Assembly: GCA_964620425.1 (NCBI GenBank) | Contig: CAZUGV010000007.1 | Coordinates: forward strand, 68,025-132,024 | Direction: 5' to 3' | DNA: 64,000 nucleotides | From: DASXUG01 sp964620425 | GTDB taxonomy: Bacteria; Pseudomonadota; Gammaproteobacteria; Burkholderiales; Methylophilaceae | Shown: positions 59,901-64,000 of the stretch, one piece after another | Position numbering within the stretch: the stretch's first letter is position 1 | Layout: the number at the start of each line of letters is the position of its first letter | Notes under the pieces: generated by a model | What the model was told of the DNA's origin: nothing | Seen by the model: only the letters and a program-made list of their open reading frames with translations | The model's database searches: none | Position numbers and translations under genes: made by a program

Positions 59901-60209
59901 GCGGGTGTGCGCTTTAGAGCATGGGCGCCTTGGTCCGCATTGCACCCCACCATCGGTGTGCAAGCACCGTTGGTGTTTGATTTGGTCGATACGTGGAGTA
60001 GCCGCGCGATTGGCGGCTGTACTTATCATGTATCCCATCCGGGTGGGCGTAATTACGACACTTTCCCGATTAACGCCAACGAGGCGGAAGCCCGCAGATT
60101 TGCTAGGTTTTGGAGCTACGGACATACGCCCGGTAAAGTGGAAGTGCCAAGCCAAGAGCGTAATCCGCGCTTTCCGTTTACCTTGGACTTGCGCTGGCAG
60201 ATGATTTAG
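56922..60209 (+). CDS. Transglutaminase-like protein with C-terminal DUF2126 domain
   Basis: The 1095-residue protein starts with the bacterial transglutaminase N-terminal beta domain (RVALHHKTSYQFDRLVSLSP, PYGNYIARYVFP), then the papain-fold transglutaminase core: catalytic Cys in KRTGSCRDTAWLLVQIMRHL (about residue 187), His in DFTDLHAWTEIYIP, Asp in GWVGMDPTSGLL. From about residue 300 to the end runs the large DUF2126 domain (starting near DVRLTQGGEPTFVSIDDMEG and including RHTGTGGGNHVTLGG and RWMLPHFVAQDI). The pair occurs in clusters with circularly permuted ATP-grasp proteins and is thought to make or remodel peptide/amide-linked metabolites; the product is unknown. AAGGGAAAAC precedes the ATG. 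Confidence 0.93.
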   Translation: MAIRVALHHKTSYQFDRLVSLSPHEVRLKPAAHARTPILSYSLTVEPEKHFINWQQDPYGNYIARYVFPEKVRALEFTVDLVADMTVINPFDFFVEKYAEHYPFQYTEQQAVELSAYLAPEPACQALQDWLAAAKREVLNQEISIANFMVAINQRLQGDIGYLVRMEPGVQTPEETLTKRTGSCRDTAWLLVQIMRHLGLAARFVSGYLIQLTADIKALDGPSGTAVDFTDLHAWTEIYIPGAGWVGMDPTSGLLTGEGHIPLACTAVPSSAAPITGFTDICEAQFAHEMTITRIHEDPRVTKPYSEADWLKIDKLGNKVDADLKKQDVRLTQGGEPTFVSIDDMEGAEWNTLAHGEKKRELSGKLAIRLKDYFAKGGMLHYGQGKWYPGEPLPRWAINIYWRADGKPMWRDANLFSDETVPDDYTLSEATAFANQLAENLGFPKACLIPAYEDVVSLAQFEDRLPENIDPLKANLKDSEERRRLARLLDMGLDSIVGYVMPIKPVETKKAGEWLTSKWPLKREHLYLLSGDSPMGLRLPLASLPWVLPEEMEPEFPVDPFDAHADLNDETKISVKTKHKTPKPLPREVIHTALCVQVRNGRLHVFMPPVNRLEDYLALVAAVEDTAATLNLKLWIEGYTPPRDARIQLLSVTPDPGVIEVNIHPAKSWKDLVNNITLLYEEARQTRLGTEKFMLDGRHTGTGGGNHVTLGGATPADSPMLRRPDVLKSLITYWQNHPALSYLFSGTFIGPTSQAPRVDEARDDNLYELAIAFQQMDKVLPDMAESERPWLVDRLLRNLLIDLTGNTHRSEFSIDKLYSPDSPTGRLGLVEFRAFEMPPHARMSLLQSLLLRALVARFWKEPYQGKLIHWGTELHDRWMLPHFVAQDIADVVQDLRDYGYKFEKHWFDPFVEFRFPRYGTVAYQGVELELRQAIEPWNVLGEEMSGGGTARYVDSSVERMQLRVRGLTDGRHIVTCNGRALPLQPTGTAGEYVAGVRFRAWAPWSALHPTIGVQAPLVFDLVDTWSSRAIGGCTYHVSHPGGRNYDTFPINANEAEARRFARFWSYGHTPGKVEVPSQERNPRFPFTLDLRWQMI

Positions 60210-60304
60210 CACACGCCATTTGTAACTAATCAATATGCAAATTTTAACAATTTGGGCAGTGCTTTTTTCTTTGCATTTATAGTGCAAGGCATTATCCTTG
60301 TCAT

Positions 60305-62893
60305 ATGTTGCAATCTTCACTCAACTTAGCCCCTAGTCAAAGCGATCACTACAATGAGTTGCTAGACGATAATGGAATGCCTCGCCCACATTGGCAAGCA
60401 TGCATGCAGACGCTTGCCAATGAAGCTCCCGCCCAAATGCGCCAGCGTGTAGATGCGGTGCGCCGCCAAGTGCGCGATAACGGTGTGACTTATAATGTGT
60501 ATCACGATACCGATGGTCTACAGCGTCCGTGGGGCTTGGATGTATTGCCATTTATTTTGCCACATGAAGAGTGGGCGCAGATTTCAGCGGCGGTAGTGCA
60601 ACGTGCGAATTTGATGAACGCTATTTTGCTCGATATTTATGGTGAGCAACGCATACTCAGCCAAGGCTTATTGCCTGCGGAATTAATTCACGGACATGCG
60701 GGGTTTTTGCGCCCCTGTCATGGAGTAGAGCATTTAGATAATATTGCCTTGCACTCCTATGCGGTGGATATTGCCAGAGCCCCCAATGGTCAATGGTGGG
60801 TTGTGTCAGACCGAACGCAGGCGCCCACTGGGGCAGGTTATGCCCTTGAAAATCGAACGATTATTTCCAGTGCTTTTCCAGAATTATTCCGTGATTTAAA
60901 TATTCAACGTCTCAGTGGTTTCTTTAGTAGCATGCGCGACAGCTTATCGCATTGGGGCAGACAATGTGCGCAAAAACAACATCAATCCAACCCCAATATC
61001 GCGCCCTTGAGTGTTGGGGAACAGCCGCTGATCGTCATCCTCACCCCAGGGCCGTTTAATGAAACCTATCATGAGCAATCCTATTTGGCTGGGTATTTGG
61101 GTTTTCCACTCGTGCAGGGCAACGACCTCACCGTGCGAAATGGTGTGGTGTGGCTTAAAACCATTTCAGGGCTTAAACCTGTTCACGTTATTTTACGTCG
61201 GTTAGATGATGATTTTTGCGACCCGCTTGAATTAAACGCAGGCTCGTTACTAGGTGTATCAGGTCTCACAGAAGTTGTGCGCCAAGGACATGTGCTGATT
61301 GCAAATTCGCTTGGCTCCAATATTTTACAGTCTGGTGCGTTGCTCGGGTTTTTACCAGTGCTCAGTCGACATCTGATGGGGCAAGAATTGCTGATGCCAT
61401 CCGTGGCAACTTGGTGGTGCGGTGAAGCCAAGGCGCTAGAAACTGTTATCGCCAATTTACATCGACTTGTGATCAAACCAGCATTTCCACAGATTCAAGA
61501 GTTCCCTATTTTTGGGGAAGACCTCAACCCGCAAGCGCGTGAAGCCTTAATACAAAAACTCCGCGCCGCGCCGCAAAACTACATTGCGCAAGAGTTGGTG
61601 AAAATCTCAGAAGCCCCCGTATGGAACAACGTGGATAACCACCAGATGCATCAATCTACCTTGGATATATTAGCCGTTGGTTTGCGTGTATACGCCTGCG
61701 CTACCCCCAATGGATATGTGGTCATGCCAGGGGGGTTAACCCGTGTAGCAAGTGGTGTAGATGAACGCGTCATTACAATGCAGCGAGGTGGCATCAGTAA
61801 AGATACTTGGATCACCTCGCCCTATATTTCAAACCAGCTTAGTTTGCTAAGAAAAACCACCTCAAGCAAAGATTTAGTACGAGGAAATACCTATTTATCC
61901 AGCCGCATGGTAGAAAATCTATTCTGGTTTGGTCGTTATACAGTGCGCAATACCTTAATATCGCGCTTGCTACGCACGGCGATTCGTTTTTTGCTAGAGT
62001 TCTCAGCCGAGCATCGCGCCATAGAATGGCCAGCAGTGCATCATTTATGCATTTGGTATAGCCTCATGCCGCTCATCAAAGCACAAGAGGATAAAGAAGA
62101 AACCCCCGATTTTGACCACAAACCATTGACAGATGAAGAGATTGAGCACTTGCTCATCGGTGCGGTATTTTCAAAAGATAGCGTGAGCCTTGCCGGCAAC
62201 ATTCAACAGTTTTTTCAGCTCACATTTAATTTGCGTGAGCGCCTTTCTAGCGATAATTGGCGCATTGTTAACCAAATGGCGCAACGTGTCACACAAATAG
62301 AAGCCAACCCAACAATTGCGCAAACGCTCACCTATTTAGACGAAACCACCAGCTCGTTGATTACCCTCACAGGGTTTACCTTAGATGGCATGACGCGTGA
62401 TGAAGGCTGGCGGTTTATGTCAATTGGGCGGCGTATAGAGCGCCTGCAATTTTTAACCGCACTCTTGCAACAAGCGCTCGCCATGCCTGCCGAAAGTAAC
62501 CTAGATTGGTTGCTAGAGCTCACCGATAGCATTGTGACTTACCGCGCACGCTATTCTGCACAGCCAGAGTGGTTGCCAGTACTCGATTTATTGTTAATGG
62601 ATGAAAACAACCCGAACTCCATGATATTTCAGCTAAAGGGCTTAGTGAAATATTTAACCGAAATTTCAAATGCCCATCAGCAAGCAGGCGAAACCACCCG
62701 AATTGAAGATGATTTAAACCAATCTTTACAAGCGCTTAAAGCCTTTGATGCAGATTTAGTGCTCTACCATGGCAGCACTACGTTAATTGCTTGGCTCAAC
62801 AATGCGTACAAAGCCAGTATTGATATTTCAGATCGCCTGAGCTTACGTTTCTTTAGTTACAGTGCCATCCCCACCGCGAAACCTCAGAGATGA
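60305..62893 (+). CDS. Circularly permuted ATP-grasp plus alpha-E domain protein
   Basis: An 862-residue fusion. Residues about 20-490 are the circularly permuted type 2 ATP-grasp (DUF404/DUF407): WGLDVLPFILPHEEWAQISA, LNAILLDIYGEQ-like LMNAILLDIYGEQRI, WWVVSDRTQAPTGAGYALEN, and NSLGSNILQSGALLGFLPVL. Residues about 510-860 are the helical alpha-E domain (LSSRMVENLFWFGRYTVRNT, FMSIGRRIERLQFL). The ATP-grasp part would act as a peptide or amide ligase; alpha-E is a partner domain of unknown chemistry. It overlaps the following transglutaminase by four bases and is 95 bp after the DUF2126 gene. The start at ATG 60305 has no strong ribosome site. Confidence 0.93.
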   Translation: MLQSSLNLAPSQSDHYNELLDDNGMPRPHWQACMQTLANEAPAQMRQRVDAVRRQVRDNGVTYNVYHDTDGLQRPWGLDVLPFILPHEEWAQISAAVVQRANLMNAILLDIYGEQRILSQGLLPAELIHGHAGFLRPCHGVEHLDNIALHSYAVDIARAPNGQWWVVSDRTQAPTGAGYALENRTIISSAFPELFRDLNIQRLSGFFSSMRDSLSHWGRQCAQKQHQSNPNIAPLSVGEQPLIVILTPGPFNETYHEQSYLAGYLGFPLVQGNDLTVRNGVVWLKTISGLKPVHVILRRLDDDFCDPLELNAGSLLGVSGLTEVVRQGHVLIANSLGSNILQSGALLGFLPVLSRHLMGQELLMPSVATWWCGEAKALETVIANLHRLVIKPAFPQIQEFPIFGEDLNPQAREALIQKLRAAPQNYIAQELVKISEAPVWNNVDNHQMHQSTLDILAVGLRVYACATPNGYVVMPGGLTRVASGVDERVITMQRGGISKDTWITSPYISNQLSLLRKTTSSKDLVRGNTYLSSRMVENLFWFGRYTVRNTLISRLLRTAIRFLLEFSAEHRAIEWPAVHHLCIWYSLMPLIKAQEDKEETPDFDHKPLTDEEIEHLLIGAVFSKDSVSLAGNIQQFFQLTFNLRERLSSDNWRIVNQMAQRVTQIEANPTIAQTLTYLDETTSSLITLTGFTLDGMTRDEGWRFMSIGRRIERLQFLTALLQQALAMPAESNLDWLLELTDSIVTYRARYSAQPEWLPVLDLLLMDENNPNSMIFQLKGLVKYLTEISNAHQQAGETTRIEDDLNQSLQALKAFDADLVLYHGSTTLIAWLNNAYKASIDISDRLSLRFFSYSAIPTAKPQR

Positions 62894-63783
62894 TACGTTA
62901 CTCCATAGTGCATGAAACCAAGTACAGGTACGACTACAACGTCACCTTGTCGCAACAAATGCTGCATATGAAACCGCGTGAATTTGCCTTGCAACACAGC
63001 GTGGCGAATCAAATCATCGTCAATCCTCAGCCCAGTGAAATGATCGAGCGAAAAGATTACTTTGGCAATGTCACCAACTGTATTGCCATATTAGCGCCAC
63101 ACAAAGTGCTCACCGTGTTATCAGAATCCACCGTGGCATTAAATGCCCGCCCAACCATGCAACAGCTCATGCACAGCCCTGCGTGGGAAAGTGTAAAACA
63201 CGCACTCAACACCAATCATCATGACTATCAACAAGAGATGAGCTATCGATTTAACTCCCCCAATGTGCCCTGTAATGACGCCTTGGCTGCTTACGCGCTG
63301 CCAAGCTTTTGGCCAGGCCGCCCTATTATCGAAGCCGCATTTGATCTCACTCAACGCATATTTAGAGAGTTTGAATTTGATCCAGATGCCACCGATGTAT
63401 CCACCCCACTCAATCAGGTATTAGCGGGGCGTCGTGGCGTGTGCCAAGATTTTGCACACCTCATGATAGGTTGTCTGCGATCACTTGGTTTGGCATGCCG
63501 CTATGTGAGTGGCTACATACTCACCACGCCACCCAAAGGCAAGCCCCGCTTGGTTGGGGCAGATGCCTCCCATGCATGGGTATCAGTGTACTGCCCCACT
63601 TACGGCTGGGTAGATTTTGACCCCACCAACAACTGCCTAGTGCAAAACCAACATATCACCGTGGCATGGGGGCGAGATTTTAGCGATGTATCACCCATGC
63701 GCGGTGTAGTGTTAGGTGGCGGCAAGCAGCACTTAAAAGTGAGTGTCACAGTAACCCCATTGCAAACAGATGTTTTTTTTTAG
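62890..63783 (+). CDS. Transglutaminase-like cysteine protease/amidase
   Basis: The 297-residue protein has the N-terminal beta domain (RYSIVHETKYRYDYNVTLSQ, QMLHMKPRE, DYFGNVTNCIAIL) and a transglutaminase core with catalytic Cys in AGRRGVCQDFAHLMIGCLRS, His in ASHAWVSVYCP and Asp in GWVDFDPTNN. It shares this layout with the N-terminal part of the 56922 gene but lacks DUF2126. The ATG overlaps the ATP-grasp stop (ATGA), so they are coupled. It likely cuts or transfers amide bonds built by the ligase. Confidence 0.93.
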   Translation: MIRYSIVHETKYRYDYNVTLSQQMLHMKPREFALQHSVANQIIVNPQPSEMIERKDYFGNVTNCIAILAPHKVLTVLSESTVALNARPTMQQLMHSPAWESVKHALNTNHHDYQQEMSYRFNSPNVPCNDALAAYALPSFWPGRPIIEAAFDLTQRIFREFEFDPDATDVSTPLNQVLAGRRGVCQDFAHLMIGCLRSLGLACRYVSGYILTTPPKGKPRLVGADASHAWVSVYCPTYGWVDFDPTNNCLVQNQHITVAWGRDFSDVSPMRGVVLGGGKQHLKVSVTVTPLQTDVFF

Positions 63784-63907
63784 CTGCGGGTTAAAAAGCA
63801 TTAGTGACGATTGATGTATACACCATTTTACTTTAGGATAGCGTATCAAAGTTTAAAAATATGATTCTATTATATATTTTGTCATATATTTGCAACATAA
63901 AATTCTG

Positions 63908-63953
63908 CTTGACGGAAAGTTTTGCGTCAAATAGGATGCCTAATTTACGTTAG
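63908..63953 (+). promoter_or_regulatory. Palindromic promoter, copy B
   Basis: TTGACG, 17-base spacer, TAGGAT on the plus strand; a near-perfect palindrome (TTGACG, ten bases, CGTCAA) fills the promoter. It matches the copy at 43831-43876 at about 38 of 46 bases. An ATG follows at 63959. The rest of the 63784-63907 gap is AT-rich and shows no ORF. Confidence 0.7.
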
Positions 63954-63958
63954 CGCTT

Positions 63959-64000
63959 ATGTATAACTCAGCATTCACCATTATGAGAGTATTAGCCTTT
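63959..64000 (+). CDS. Start of a gene running off the right edge (tentative)
   Basis: ATG at 63959 and an in-frame ATG at 63983 open a frame (MYNSAFTIMRVLAF) that continues to the window end. Evidence is only the open frame and the promoter copy B just upstream, in the same relation as copy A to its gene. No function can be given. Confidence 0.3.
   Translation, partial: MYNSAFTIMRVLAF

Noticed and set aside
1..64000. tRNA, rRNA, CRISPR array, insertion sequence or prophage
   Set aside because: None was recognised by eye: no cloverleaf-like stretch, no regularly spaced direct repeats and no transposase or integrase-like protein.

Overview
The window is bacterial chromosome, most likely from a methylotrophic betaproteobacterium of the Methylophilaceae (Methylotenera/Methylophilus type). 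The main reason is one co-directional run from a porin and formamidase (fmdC-fmdA-fmdB) through a five-gene urea/amide ABC transporter (urtABCDE) to a complete urease set (ureDABCEFG plus a HupE/UreJ-like permease). The fmd genes and their link to amide/urea transport are known from Methylophilus methylotrophus. PEP-CTERM proteins, PhoB/PhoR, GpsA/SecB/GrxC and the ribH-nusB pair also fit a betaproteobacterium. The assignment is inference from gene content; no rRNA or tRNA gene was seen.

Layout. 1-1.9 kb: start of a metal-efflux RND-type operon on the minus strand (small exported protein, TolC-like channel, lipoprotein adaptor running off the left edge). 2-14.6 kb: housekeeping genes (cysS, a TPR protein and L,D-transpeptidase sharing a C-terminal domain, ppiB, lpxH, nusB/ribH, phoB/phoR), an FAD oxidoreductase, a glycosyltransferase and two small exported proteins. 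14.9-28.9 kb: nitrogen scavenging. Formamide and urea would cross the porin, be captured by UrtA, imported by UrtBCDE and hydrolysed by formamidase or urease. 29-34.8 kb: NhaA, then an NCS1 transporter fused to a hybrid histidine kinase, overlapping a LuxR-type response regulator; a likely sensor for nitrogen compounds. 34.9-41.2 kb: housekeeping on the minus strand, interrupted by a DMT transporter (trmL, gpsA, SH3 protein, secB, grxC, rhodanese, HAD phosphatase). 41.5-43.9 kb: accessory patch with a PEP-CTERM protein, noncoding repeats and two AT-rich membrane-protein genes behind a palindromic promoter. 43.9-48.1 kb: DinG-type helicase, methyltransferase, DUF808 protein. 48.1-55.1 kb: iron island with a TonB-dependent receptor, PiuC-like dioxygenase, HemP, TonB-ExbB-ExbD and RidA, two Fur boxes and two paralogous small proteins. 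55.1-63.8 kb: an Anbu-type proteasome-like protease, a second PEP-CTERM paralogue, and a three-gene transglutaminase / circularly permuted ATP-grasp / alpha-E / transglutaminase module.

The most interesting signals are: (1) a 46-bp promoter with an embedded palindrome, present at 43.85 kb and again at 63.93 kb (about 38 of 46 bases identical), each just upstream of a start codon; (2) the NCS1-transporter/hybrid-kinase fusion behind the urea cluster, preceded by overlapping mini-ORFs; (3) a GGACTAT-type operator at nearly the same distance upstream of both PEP-CTERM paralogues, doubled with 33-bp spacing in front of the transglutaminase module; (4) a palindromic MITE-like element between ureA and ureB and a 14-bp duplication of the ureA start; (5) small Fur-box-associated genes of unknown function, including an unlisted 47-codon ORF.
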